Under the pieces are notes generated by a model. It made no database searches. It saw only the letters and a program-made list of their open reading frames with translations, and was not told the origin of the DNA. Below, piece after piece: positions 28,511 through 38,700 of a DNA stretch of 64,000 bases. Each line of letters begins with the position of its first letter. The first letter of the stretch is position 1. Origin of the DNA: Ceratopteris richardii (Eukaryota; Streptophyta; Polypodiopsida; Polypodiales; Pteridaceae). The stretch spans positions 184,886,880 to 184,950,879 of the forward strand of contig CM035420.1 of assembly GCA_020310875.1 (NCBI GenBank). Reading direction: 5' to 3'. Made by a program: the position numbers and the translations under genes.

Positions 28511-30641
28511 CCCCCCCTCTCTCGCGTCTGTCGTCCCTGACAGACCCTTGTTGCTGGGAGTGTTGGATGTAATATTCCACAACCTGAGTGGCAAGCTGAT
28601 GTTCTTGTATGCGTAGTCCTCTGGCCAAATTTGTCATCATACGATCCCAATCGATTGGTCCTGGAATGTCCGGATGTGGCAGACGTAACTGATCTGCATG
28701 GATAGCTTGTTCTACTGCGAATAGATGTAGCAAATGTGTGGGTCTGGGAATGAAAATTTCGGAATGGTATTCCCAGAATCCCGTAGAGAACATTTCCTCA
28801 AATGTCTGCTTAAAGCATGCGGGCAAGTACTTTATTCGTGCATGCCAAGCAAAGATGATAGTGACCGAGGGGGTTTGGCTCATGTCGTAGACTAAATCCT
28901 TGTTGCCTTGAGAGAATCCAGGGGCAGAGATGTATGGAGCTTGGACATTCCGAAAGGTTTTGAAGACAATGGTCATGAGCTCGAATATCTTCATACACAT
29001 TTTCGCTGCTATGTCGGGTACATTATTTAGACGTGTAGACCAGTGCCAAATTGTTGATATCATGTAGGCTACGGTTGGGGTCCCTCGAGGTGGAGCAAAA
29101 TATGGGTAGTTAACCCAAGCCGAGCATTCTTTATTGTTGCGTACCTTGATTGCAAATGCTTGCCAGGATCTGCGGCGTACCACTGGACAATAGCATGGAT
29201 TATACTTGATATATAGTGGCATGGTTGCCCAGGTACTCATCATCTCTGGGTAATCGGTGAGTAGACGTGCACGCCAATTAGGTTGGAAGATCGAGCCAAC
29301 ACGTGCATCTGTCGGTAAATCCCCTATCTCAAATTGAGTGGCGAATGTGGGCTCCTTCCCTGTATGTCTTTTGACTTCTGCATTATAATCATGTAGTAAG
29401 ACAAAATAAGGCATGTATTGCGACTCTGATGTTGTGATTAACCGTTGATGGGATAAATTTTGAAAGTAGGAAGACCGAAGGACAGTTTCTTCCAGATTTG
29501 TGAGAGATTGCATTTGCACGGCCACACGATCATCATGTGTCTTACCCACTTTCTCGACCCTTTTGACCCAATCTGGAACTTGAATTTCTAACGTGTCTTG
29601 TCCTTCTTCTGTAGTTCGACCACCAGGCGTCGGCATAGGCTCATATGGCTCTTCATAGCTGTCATCGACAGGGATTTCCACTACTGTTTCAGGTTCTGGT
29701 TCTTCAATGGGCGAGGGTGGCCGTTCATATGGTAAGAGGCGTGCTTGGAGTTCTGCCACCTGTTTCCGGAGGGTCTCCATTTCTTCTGTAGAGTGTTGCA
29801 AGATTACCGGCTCCTGTTGAGCAGTGGGGACACTGGCTATCTGTTTCTTTAGATCTGCACATTCAGTCTCTAACTTTTCATATGACTCCAAGAAATTTGC
29901 ATGCTCCTCAAGTAAGATGCGAATGTCTTCCAATGGGACTGCTCTATATCTGGTAGGGCTAATGGTTGCTCCTACGGTTCCTTCCATAGCCGCTTCAAAG
30001 TTGTCTTGGTTTTGTTGTTGAAGTCGTTTGTTCTCTTCTAGTGCTGCGGCCATATGCTTCCTTAATAGCCCAATGTTGCGTCTGAGTGTAGCGTTAGAGA
30101 TCATTTGCGCTTGAAGCACTGTTTCTAGTTCCTTGACTGCTTGGTCATCTACGGTCGATGTCTTTGATTCCAATTCCGAGTGAGCCTGCTGTAGTGTGGT
30201 ATGCTCGGTTAGGAGCGTCTGGTAGTCAGCTTCAAGAGTGGTGACTCTAGCTTGCAGACGTTGAGATTCTGCCTGGAGGGCAGCAGTGCGTTCTTCCAAT
30301 TGATGGTAGTCTTGTTGTAGCTGATGTGCACACTGAAGTAATGTGTTGAACGTGCTATTTACATTATGAGATGCAAGGGGAAAAGTTTGAAGTGCAGGGG
30401 AGGTGGGATTGGGTAGGGGGGTAGTGAATGCTGTGTGTGCCAATGATGTGAGTGGTGAGGTGGGGGGTAAGGGAGGGGGAGATGGTGGAATCGTGGGGGG
30501 AGGTGCTGTGGTTGGTGAAATGTCCATTGGGTCAGACAAAGTGGTGTGTACAGGGGCTGCCATGTAGGTGGGTATGGTAGGTGAAGTGAGTGTGGTGTTC
30601 GTGAAAATTGATGTCGTTGCGAACATCGGAGAAATGTGCCT
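28431..30641 (-). CDS. R accessory ORF, C-terminal half
   Basis: About 736 codons, in frame with the N-terminal half across a TAG at 30642-30644. The first third is Pro/Ser/Thr-rich, then coiled coil (about 110-310: TLLQCAHQLQQDYHQLEE, LEADYQTLLTEHTTLQQ). The C-terminal domain (about 420-700) matches F: CPVVRRRSWQAF, WVNYPYFAPP, VPDIAAKMCMKIFEL, GFSQGNKDLVYDMSQTPS and KQTFEEMFSTGFWEYHSEIF. The reading frame crosses the hairpin (RDDR), the purine tract (ERGG) and 80 bases of the 3' LTR. No membrane segment, nuclease or protease motif seen. Function unknown. Confidence 0.8.
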   Translation of the reverse strand, partial: RHISPMFATTSIFTNTTLTSPTIPTYMAAPVHTTLSDPMDISPTTAPPPTIPPSPPPLPPTSPLTSLAHTAFTTPLPNPTSPALQTFPLASHNVNSTFNTLLQCAHQLQQDYHQLEERTAALQAESQRLQARVTTLEADYQTLLTEHTTLQQAHSELESKTSTVDDQAVKELETVLQAQMISNATLRRNIGLLRKHMAAALEENKRLQQQNQDNFEAAMEGTVGATISPTRYRAVPLEDIRILLEEHANFLESYEKLETECADLKKQIASVPTAQQEPVILQHSTEEMETLRKQVAELQARLLPYERPPSPIEEPEPETVVEIPVDDSYEEPYEPMPTPGGRTTEEGQDTLEIQVPDWVKRVEKVGKTHDDRVAVQMQSLTNLEETVLRSSYFQNLSHQRLITTSESQYMPYFVLLHDYNAEVKRHTGKEPTFATQFEIGDLPTDARVGSIFQPNWRARLLTDYPEMMSTWATMPLYIKYNPCYCPVVRRRSWQAFAIKVRNNKECSAWVNYPYFAPPRGTPTVAYMISTIWHWSTRLNNVPDIAAKMCMKIFELMTIVFKTFRNVQAPYISAPGFSQGNKDLVYDMSQTPSVTIIFAWHARIKYLPACFKQTFEEMFSTGFWEYHSEIFIPRPTHLLHLFAVEQAIHADQLRLPHPDIPGPIDWDRMMTNLARGLRIQEHQLATQVVEYYIQHSQQQGSVRDDRRERGGVLRAVWAPKDRLDKEASGESQNKVKE
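28511..28543 (-). other. R polypurine tract and conserved hairpin
   Basis: The purine tract is the minus strand of 28511-28523. The perfect stem CTGTC/GACAG with loop AGGGAC is at 28528-28543. Confidence 0.75.
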
Positions 30642-32561
30642 CTAAAACATTGGAGAGCGGATGAACTGCTCCACAAAGGACGGGTATTGGGGTGGTGCGG
30701 TCAGGTTGAAAGAGGTGTAGGGGCCAGATGGGAAGTGAGGGTCATGGAATGGAGGTACCCGAATTGGGGGATAGGTAGGGAAACACAGGGTGCCTTCTGT
30801 GGGTGCTGGGTTTCCAACTACGCTTGGAATTATGGGATGGCCAGTCATGGGTTCGGAGGATAGAAGGGATGAAGTGTACAAGGGATTGGTGACGAAGGAG
30901 AAGAGGTTGTCTTGTGAGGTGGGTTCTCGAAATGAAAATGATTTGAATGAGGATGGGTTATAAGTGAAGGTAGAGGTGAGGACTGTCGTTTCTTCCATGG
31001 TGGGAGGTGGTGGTGGGGGTGGAGAAGGTGGTGATGGAGGATGCTGGGGTGAGATGGGTGATGTCTGAACGAAGGTTTCGGCAGAGAGGTCAATGGTGGT
31101 TGTGGGGGTGGCTGTTGTCTCAATGGGTACTTCTTGTTCTGTGACGGGTATCCTGATAGTCTTACCTGCTCGTGGTAACGTGTCCACTCTGCGTTTGTCG
31201 TACCTTACGGACTGACGGACTGCGGTGTGGACAGCCTCCGGAACTCCTAAAGAGTCTGACACTAATTTGAGGGTGTCAATGAAATGTTGGTCCACCCCTT
31301 CATCTGATAGCATTTCTTGCATCAAAGCTTGACCTGATACAAGAGAGAGTTGATGCCTTTCTTGTACTGCTTTGATTGTGTCGTATAACCTCCGTAGTTG
31401 AGCTGTATAGGCTGGTGCACCTACAAGTTCTGGTACTTCTTGTTGCTCCTCTTGATGCTCTTGATCATAATCCTCCTCTTCATCGTCCTGTTCTTCATCT
31501 CCGTCATCCTCTGCATCCACTTCAACCGGTGTGACAGGTGCTTGGGAGGTTGTGGCCTGCGTTTGCACGTTTTCCGCTTGTTGTGCCTCTTCTGCCTCCA
31601 GCTCTACATCTTGTAATAATTGTTCGAAATCTTCATTAGTGAGTTCTTCCAAAGGTGCACCACTAGGAAATTCAAGATCGGTTGGGATGGGAGGGAATAT
31701 CAAGGTGGAACCATCGGTGCTGCGTCTTGGAAGGCGGAGTGTGAATGGTCGGACTCTTCGGGGTGGAGGGGTGACGTCTGGTGTTAGGGTGGCTCCACGT
31801 GGTTGAGCACATGGGACTTGGACAGTGCCTCTCATCTTCTTAGAAGGGGGTCCAGTGGATGTCCTGCCTCTAAACTGCTCAACCCGATTCCACATTAGGG
31901 CCCGTTGGATCGGAATGTCATAAGCCAAACACCTATAAATGATTCTCGTCAGAGCACAGCAACCATATAAAACCTGTTTCCGCGGCCATCGTTTGTGAGC
32001 TAGGTGTATCTGATCAATTATCCAGTGGGGTAAGTTGATGGTGAGGCTCTGTGTCTCTGCCAGATACAAGCTAAACCAAATCTTTTTGGGTGGCATGGTG
32101 AATCTATCTTGTGCCGGGAAAGCAAAATGTTGCATGCACATGCGAAGGTGTATTGCAGTATTAGGCGTCATGGACACCATGTCCTTGAGTTTGGTGAGAC
32201 TTCGATTCTTCATGTAATCCGGTACTAGGGTTTCCTTCTCTGTAAGAATGTGCATTCCGCGCATATCTAGAGCCTCTCTCACCAAATTGTTTGATAGCCT
32301 GAACCTCTTGAGCTCATTCCCCTTTGTCAGGGATGGAATCACAAATGAGCTTGCACCTTTTGGGTTCTGGTTTGGAGTCAAGGTGTTGATGAGATAGTAG
32401 CATCGCATGAAGTCAGGTTTTGGGAGTCGTGCACTGAAATAGGCACTCAATCCTGCCTTCTCCCATATCGGACGTAGACCTTCTGCATTTTGTAATTTCT
32501 CAAATTCTCTTGTAAAGAAATGGTATCTGCCTTGCTTCCCATTGAAGTCCAACTCTGATTC
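30642..32561 (-). CDS. R accessory ORF, N-terminal half
   Basis: About 640 codons. The N-terminal ~230 residues align with F and H: FFTREFEKLQNAEGLRPIW, KPDFMRCYYLINTL, IHLRMCMQHFAFPAQDRFT and QVLYGCCALTRIIYRC. An acidic stretch follows (DAEDDGDEEQDDEEEDYDQE, around 350), then Pro/Thr-rich sequence. One TGA at 32562-32564 separates it from the true start region, one TAG (30642) from the C-terminal half. Its position, after pol and in the sense direction, resembles env-like or aORF placements, but no envelope features are visible. Confidence 0.78.
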   Translation of the reverse strand, partial: ESELDFNGKQGRYHFFTREFEKLQNAEGLRPIWEKAGLSAYFSARLPKPDFMRCYYLINTLTPNQNPKGASSFVIPSLTKGNELKRFRLSNNLVREALDMRGMHILTEKETLVPDYMKNRSLTKLKDMVSMTPNTAIHLRMCMQHFAFPAQDRFTMPPKKIWFSLYLAETQSLTINLPHWIIDQIHLAHKRWPRKQVLYGCCALTRIIYRCLAYDIPIQRALMWNRVEQFRGRTSTGPPSKKMRGTVQVPCAQPRGATLTPDVTPPPRRVRPFTLRLPRRSTDGSTLIFPPIPTDLEFPSGAPLEELTNEDFEQLLQDVELEAEEAQQAENVQTQATTSQAPVTPVEVDAEDDGDEEQDDEEEDYDQEHQEEQQEVPELVGAPAYTAQLRRLYDTIKAVQERHQLSLVSGQALMQEMLSDEGVDQHFIDTLKLVSDSLGVPEAVHTAVRQSVRYDKRRVDTLPRAGKTIRIPVTEQEVPIETTATPTTTIDLSAETFVQTSPISPQHPPSPPSPPPPPPPTMEETTVLTSTFTYNPSSFKSFSFREPTSQDNLFSFVTNPLYTSSLLSSEPMTGHPIIPSVVGNPAPTEGTLCFPTYPPIRVPPFHDPHFPSGPYTSFNLTAPPQYPSFVEQFIRSPMF

Positions 32562-32789
32562 TCATAGGTACGTTCCTTCGCCCAAGGGTCCTGCCACCTC
32601 AGTAAACCAGTGGGAAGTCTTTCCTACGGGCATGGTGTGGCCACGCGGAGGGTCCGCAATAGGTATGATTTTGACGGCCTGCAATTCTTCTGGTCTCTCA
32701 TTTGTCTCAGGCAAAACGGGTAAACTGTCTAAGTCCACCACTTGCGGGCTTGTTTCTGTGTGAGAGCTAGTTCCTGCTGTCTGAGCCAT
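32562..32789 (-). CDS. R accessory ORF, start segment
   Basis: Starts at ATG 32789 (MAQTAGTSSHTET), comparable to MASTSSEATQ of F and MASSNSEATQ of H. It reads in frame through TGA 32562 into the next segment. Together the three R segments would make about 1450 codons. Confidence 0.7.
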   Translation of the reverse strand: MAQTAGTSSHTETSPQVVDLDSLPVLPETNERPEELQAVKIIPIADPPRGHTMPVGKTSHWFTEVAGPLGEGTYL

Positions 32790-33053
32790 GTTGAAAACTT
32801 CGCAGCTGGTTCTGTGAGAATATATGAATAAATGTTAACATTGCAATGGACACAAAAATGACATAGTGTCCCCTGTTACAACATTAAAAGTTCGGGAGTG
32901 GTTAGGGGTTAATAAGTGCTCGGTGCTAGTGTGTGTAGTTAGGAGTTAGGTAGACCTAAGAGCTAAGCGAAATGATGTGATGTGAGAGTGAAGCGGTTAG
33001 TAGGTGGTCATGGATTTACAATCGGGGTCCAGGGGTTTGTTACAAGTCTTGGG
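32790..33053 (-). other. R spacer between protease-2 ORF and accessory ORF
   Basis: 264 bp with no gene seen. Confidence 0.4.
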
Positions 33054-34346
33054 CTACCAAATGCAGTGGATGGGTTTTGCTCTTGGTTCCGTAGAGACTC
33101 TCGAGAGCTTTATAGGTGTGTCAGCTTGAACATGAGGCCTTTTAGGGACCCATTTACAAATGATTCTGTTCGTGCTCATGGGCCTTGGTGTGTTCCTGAG
33201 TATTGAAAACGAGTGGATGCCGGCTGTGCGAGTGAATGGGTTACGCTGTATAGGTTGTGGCTTCGGCGTAGCTATTTGCGCCCGCAAGCAAGCCTTAGGC
33301 ACCCAAATTTGTCTTGATTGTGGGCTAGCCTTCATCGACTTCTTGGGCACCCAAATAGATTTCACGTTAGCAGAAGAATTTCCGAAAGACTTCTTATTAG
33401 TGATGTGTTGTTGGTTACTAATAAGAGGCTTTGCCCGTGTGGTTGGCGTGAGTGCAACCGGGTGTTCGCCTTTTCGCACCCACACTCGGTTCACTTGCTG
33501 AGACATTCTGCTGCGCAGGTTCTTTTGATTTCCGGCATAGGTAGTACTCTGCTTCTTCTGCCTTTGATCCACCTTTGATTGTTGCCTCCTTCTGGCTTTT
33601 GGAAAAGAAGGGAGTTCCGTTGCATCCCTGACTCCTTTTTTGCGCATAGCATTCCTCTGCAACACATAGTTTTGGACAAGAACAGCATGGTCAACTTCAT
33701 GTGCACCCCTGGAGGGACCAGGAGTCTGTGCCTTTCCTAATTCCTTGAGTGCTCCATTATCTAACTCTACTGTGATTCGACTATGATTGACCCACACCTG
33801 AAGAAGTCCACTTCTTAGGTTTAAGTTGACTGCTTGGTCATAGATCCAGTCTTGACCCAAGACAAGGGGTTCCGTGAGGTCTTCATCTTGACACACTAGT
33901 ACTTTAACTGTCATTGCCTCATCATGAATGTAGAGGGGAAGTTCCATCTCGCCCATGCAAGGGGTTTCCACGCCTCCCAATCCTATGAGATATGCTTCCA
34001 CAGGATTGACAGTTAACTGCAACTCTTGACAGTAAGACAATTTAACAGCACTAGTGGCTGCACCTGAGTCAATCAAGGCTCTTACCGTCCTTGTACTCTT
34101 TCTTTGTCCTATATCTAGGGTTATGAAAGGACGTCGATCAATTATCCTATGCGAGCTTGTTCCTGCGACTTCACACATGGCCATAGGATATCCTTGATCT
34201 GCATAGTCATTCGTTCTAGGCTGATCTCTACCTTGCCTTCGTAACTTCATCCTTCTGATACGTTCTAAAGCTTCTGCTTGAGCCTCTTCTCGAATTCGCT
34301 TTTCTTCCTCTTTGCGTTTCTTAGCAGTGTTGAGTCGGCTGAGCAT
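33054..34346 (-). CDS. R second retropepsin-like domain with W-V-P-K repeat tail
   Basis: 430 residues, in frame with the end of integrase across a TAG at 34365-34367 where G has a Gln codon (VKLYQEPL). Basic coiled segment (KKRKEEEKRIREEAQAEALE), then a retropepsin-like fold: active site ALIDSGAATSAVKLS (Asp 93), flap-like GLGGVETPCMGEMELPLYI, and LVLGQDWIYD (~162-170). The tail from ~250 is basic with repeats VWVRKGE, IWVPKKSMKA, IWVPKACLRA and KWVPKRP. It may process the downstream product or be a non-catalytic binding domain; that is inference. Confidence 0.8.
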   Translation of the reverse strand: MLSRLNTAKKRKEEEKRIREEAQAEALERIRRMKLRRQGRDQPRTNDYADQGYPMAMCEVAGTSSHRIIDRRPFITLDIGQRKSTRTVRALIDSGAATSAVKLSYCQELQLTVNPVEAYLIGLGGVETPCMGEMELPLYIHDEAMTVKVLVCQDEDLTEPLVLGQDWIYDQAVNLNLRSGLLQVWVNHSRITVELDNGALKELGKAQTPGPSRGAHEVDHAVLVQNYVLQRNAMRKKGVRDATELPSFPKARRRQQSKVDQRQKKQSTTYAGNQKNLRSRMSQQVNRVWVRKGEHPVALTPTTRAKPLISNQQHITNKKSFGNSSANVKSIWVPKKSMKASPQSRQIWVPKACLRAQIATPKPQPIQRNPFTRTAGIHSFSILRNTPRPMSTNRIICKWVPKRPHVQADTPIKLSRVSTEPRAKPIHCIW

Positions 34347-34364
34347 TTCCTCCGTGAGGGGTTC

Positions 34365-35378
34365 CTAATACAACTTGACTCTGCAACCGCTAATATAGTT
34401 TGGGAGAATATCACCCTCTAACGTGGCTAATTGTACTGCTCCACTCGTGGAGACCCTATTGATGATCATAGGTCCGTAGCCTCTCTTTTCTAGCTTCCTT
34501 GCGTGTTGTTTCAGTGTATAGACTAAAACTAGATCTCCTGCTTTCAAGCCCTTATCCTTCACATGGGCATCAAAGTATGCCTTCTGTCTCTTCTTAGCTG
34601 CATATATTCCTGCAGCTGCTCTCAGTCTTGTTTCTCCTAATCGTTCAAGGTCAAAGATCCTAGAGGAGAGTTCATGACCTGTCCATTTGTGCTCTTGTGC
34701 TACTCTCAATGTAGGAATCAAGAAGTCCAAGGGTAGCACAGCGTTTTGGCCAAATACCATCTGAAAGGGGGTAGCTTGGAGTACCGTTTTGTAGGCAACT
34801 CGGTATGCCCAAACAGCATGGTGTAGCTGTTTGTCCCAATCAGAGCGTTTCGTGTTCACTAATTTTGTCAGTACATTGCATAAGATCTTATTAGTGCTCT
34901 CAGCTTGTCCATTAGCTTGAGGGTGATAGGGGGCAGACTTCTTGTGTATTACTAAGAATTCTTGGAGTAGATTTTCAATCACTTCGTTCAAGAAATGAGT
35001 GCCTCTATCACTTACAAGCTCTATAGGTAGCCCAAATCTCATGAATACATTCTCAAACAAGAATTTAGCAGTTGTTTGAGCATCGTTCTTCGTCGTGGCT
35101 TTTACCTCTACCCACTTAGTTAGATAGTCTGTTGCAACAATGATGTATTCTGCATGAGAACCCTTAGCTGAGGGATTAATAGGACCTACGAAGTCTATTC
35201 CCCACTTAGAGAACGCACGTCCACCCATCATAGGTTTCAGTGGCATCTCATCTTTGCGTATAGGATACTGAGTTCGCTGACAGACATCACACCATTTCAC
35301 ATAGGTATGTGCATCCATGTGAAGGGTCGGCCACCAAAAGCCCGCAAATAGTATCGCCTTGATCACTTTCATGGACAC
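34365..35378 (-). CDS. pol: R integrase core and C-terminal region
   Basis: 337 residues. It starts after a deletion: compared with F and G, the two histidines of the second H2C2 module are missing (VCVHESD would join directly to VIKAILFAG), while the CDVCQ pair remains. The core keeps its acidic triad: GIDFVGP, SDRGTHF and the E of NGQAESTNK. The C-terminal LVLVYTLKQHARKLEKRGYGPMI is a GPY/F-like module. Confidence 0.85.
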   Translation of the reverse strand: MSMKVIKAILFAGFWWPTLHMDAHTYVKWCDVCQRTQYPIRKDEMPLKPMMGGRAFSKWGIDFVGPINPSAKGSHAEYIIVATDYLTKWVEVKATTKNDAQTTAKFLFENVFMRFGLPIELVSDRGTHFLNEVIENLLQEFLVIHKKSAPYHPQANGQAESTNKILCNVLTKLVNTKRSDWDKQLHHAVWAYRVAYKTVLQATPFQMVFGQNAVLPLDFLIPTLRVAQEHKWTGHELSSRIFDLERLGETRLRAAAGIYAAKKRQKAYFDAHVKDKGLKAGDLVLVYTLKQHARKLEKRGYGPMIINRVSTSGAVQLATLEGDILPNYISGCRVKLY

Positions 35379-35730
35379 ATAGCCTCAGGTAACCATCTTT
35401 ACCACGCTTATATAGATTATCACCAATGAGTGAGTAATCCTGGGCTTCTTGTTCTAAACTCCTTTTCCTAGCCAGAGTCATGTCTGGAGGGAATGCTTTC
35501 GTCCTCAGGAAGGATACTAGTGGTTCACTCCAATCTGGCACTATGGATACTTGATAAAGAGTAGCGTGTTCCACAGGTGGTTTAGTGCAGCAGATTGGGC
35601 ATTCCTTGCACAACTTTTGGACATCAGCTTCCATAGTTGGCCAATGTACTCCGAGTCTCTTTAGGGTCTGTAAAGTTCGTTGCTTTGAATGGTGTTGCTC
35701 TAGTGCACCTATAGTGCTAATTGCAACCAT
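35287..35730 (-). pseudogene. pol: R first integrase H2C2 module and linker
   Basis: 147 residues. It shows TLQTLKRLGVHWPTMEAD followed by CKECPICC, an H2C2-type zinc module (first His lost at a frameshift near 35720), then PPVEHATLYQVSIVPDWSEP and the start of a second module (YSLIGDNLYKRGKDGYLRLC). The end is out of frame because of the deletion described for the next segment. Confidence 0.75.
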
Positions 35731-38700
35731 TTAGCGTACTCATCCTCTTCTACGCAACAAGCCAAGATCCCTTGATCTGTGTGCTTGTACATACTTCCAG
35801 CCATGCTGTGGTACTTTTGGGCTTTTACAACCTCTTTATTCCGTGTGTTCACCACTGGGTGATTAGGCCCGTATGTCAATACTGGTACCAATGGCTTAGC
35901 CCACTGCGGCACCACTTCCAAATTAAACAAGTAAGCATCAGGAAGGTCATCTGATACTCCTTGTGGGGCTTCTCCCGACGTGAGCCTAGAGAGATGATCT
36001 GCTCTTAAATGAGTCCTCCCTTTCCTTACCACAACCTCAAAATCATACTCCATTAGCAAGAGAAACCATCTCACTAATCTTCCTGTATTGCATGGCTTGT
36101 TTACGAGATATAGCAATGCTTGATGATCAGTAAAAAATTTAAACTTATTTGCAAGCAAATAGTGTCTAAATTTCTTAACTGCATATACCATGCCTAAACC
36201 TTCTCTCTTTGTAGTGGTGTAATTTCGTTCAGCTGCATTCAATTGTCTACTAGCGTAGGCAATTGGAAGATCCATATTACCTTCACCAGTAGGTTGAGCA
36301 AGCACACACCCAATGGCATAATTGGATGCATCCACGTGAACATGGAATGATTTATTCCAATCTGGTGTGGTCAAGATTGGTGCTGAACATAATCTTTGTT
36401 TAAGCTCCTGGAAGGAATTCTCACATTCATCCGTCCACTCAAAGTTAGTCAGAAGTCCATACATGGGCTTTGCAATGACAGCATACATGTGTATAAATCG
36501 TCGGTAATACCCACAATGCCCCATGAAAGCTTGTACTTCCTTGACATTTTTTGGCCTAGGTAGCTCTGCTATAGCTCTCACTTTCTCTTCATCAGTGGAT
36601 ATGCCATTCTTTGACACTATGTGTCCTAAAATCTTGCCTTGCCTGACCATGAAAACACATTTTTCTGGGTTCAGGCAGACTTGATATTCTCTACACTTGT
36701 CAAAAATTTGTCTGAGTTCAGGGATATGGGTTTGTCTAAAGTTGGAATGAGCACAAAGATCATCAACATAGACTTCTAAGTTTTTCCTCAGGAACTCTTT
36801 AAATACATGGCACATCAGCCTTTGGAAGGTAGCTGGTGCATTGGTAAGCCCAAATGGCATCACTCTAAAGGCAAAAATGCCCCATTCTGTGGCAAAGGCC
36901 GTCTTATGCTGGTCCTCTGGAGCTATGGCTACTTGATTGTAACCCGAAAATCCATCAAGGAAGCTGTAGACTTCCTTGCCTGCCACTCTTTCTAAGAGAT
37001 GCTCCGTGATGGGAAGCGGATAGTTATCTCGAATAGTGGCTGCATTAACCTTTTTCAAGTTAATGCATACGCGCAGCTTTCCATTTTTCTTGGGCACCAC
37101 TACGATGGGGGATACCCATTCAGTGTGCTCGATTTCATAGATAAATCCAGCTTCAACCAGTTTATCTATCTCTTCTTTGATCTTAGCAGCGTAATTATCG
37201 TTATATGTATAGGGCTTTTGCTTAGAGGGTTTGGCATCTGAAGTCATGGGGATGGTGTGTGAGCATATGTCCGGGTCAACACCCTTCAAATCCTTGTAAC
37301 TCCAAGCGAATACATCTCTGTATTCTCTTAGCAAGGCAATTAACGCATGCTCTTCTTCCTCTGTTAGGTCATGGCCTATGTACGTGCATCTCTCCTCTCC
37401 TTCTTCTAGGGCCACTACTATTTTCTTGGTGGTTTCTTTGTTATCATAGGCCTCTCCTGATTGTGCCTCTCGTTTAGGCATTCTTATCATAACTCTCTTG
37501 TCGTCTATCTCATACTTCTTAAAATTTTCCGGGACCTCAAATAAAGATTCTTCCTCTTCTGGTGAGACTTCTCTCTTCTTCCGTTTCTTCCCTTCTTCTT
37601 TCGGGGTCACGTGTGTTGCTAATCTTACATCATTTGTAATCTCTCCATGCCTCTGGGGTTGAAATTCTACTTCATGGAAGTATTCTTCATCTGATGCAAA
37701 TGGTGGGTCCATAATGATTGACTCTAGGTCGGAGTCACTTGCATCCTCAAATGCATCAGGGCTAGGTTCGCATTCTTCTAGAACTGCCTCTCCCATGATT
37801 GGCTCTATGGAGAAGACTGAAATGTCATAGCCATCCTCAGCACAGTGAGGTGTCCATTGTTCTTCATTGATGGCTACGTCCATTGTTGCTAAGATTTCTG
37901 CCCAACCGTGAGGTTCAAATTCTTCGTCTGGAAAAACTACAGGTGCATAGGCTGGGTCTTGGATTGATCTATGGGTTTCTTTCGCACCTACCTCTCTGGC
38001 TTTCTCTCTCTTCTCTTCCTCTACTGCTACCTTGCACATCCATAAGTGGGTATCTTCATGCATCCAAGAGGATCCTGACCCTATGGAATGCACCGATTCT
38101 GTATCATCTTTGGCTCTATGGATGGGATTCCATTGGATAGGAGGGACATCTCTATGAGAGTAATCCTTGAGATTGACTTTGGTCGTAACACCTAAGTGTT
38201 GCAGGTACAAAGAATTGGTTCCCCAATCATGTACCACTTGCAACTGTCGCATAAATGGTCTTCCCAAAATCATCTCATAGGCATGATTTTTGCTGAAGTC
38301 ACATATGGCAAATGTATGCTCAAACTCGACACCACAAGTGGTGAGAGTTATTCCTTCTAGCAATCCTAAGGGTCTCTCAATATGACCATCTGCCATCTGC
38401 AATTTCATTCTCGTTGGCCTGAGTGCTGGCTTGCCCCAACGCTTCCACAGGGAAGTAGTGGCAATTGCAACTCGTGCACCTGAGTCCAAAATTGCCTTGG
38501 TGGTGTACTCCTGGTAGGTAATGGGAAGATAGGTGTTCCCTTCTTCACCTTCACACATATCTCCTATCTTATCCAAGGGTATTTCTGGCACTGTTCTCTG
38601 GGATCCTACCTGGGAACGAGGTTTTGCTATCTCTGGTACTTGTTTGGCTACAGGTTTCCATAATTCAGGTCTAACCTTGAGTAGCTCTTCTAACTTGAGA

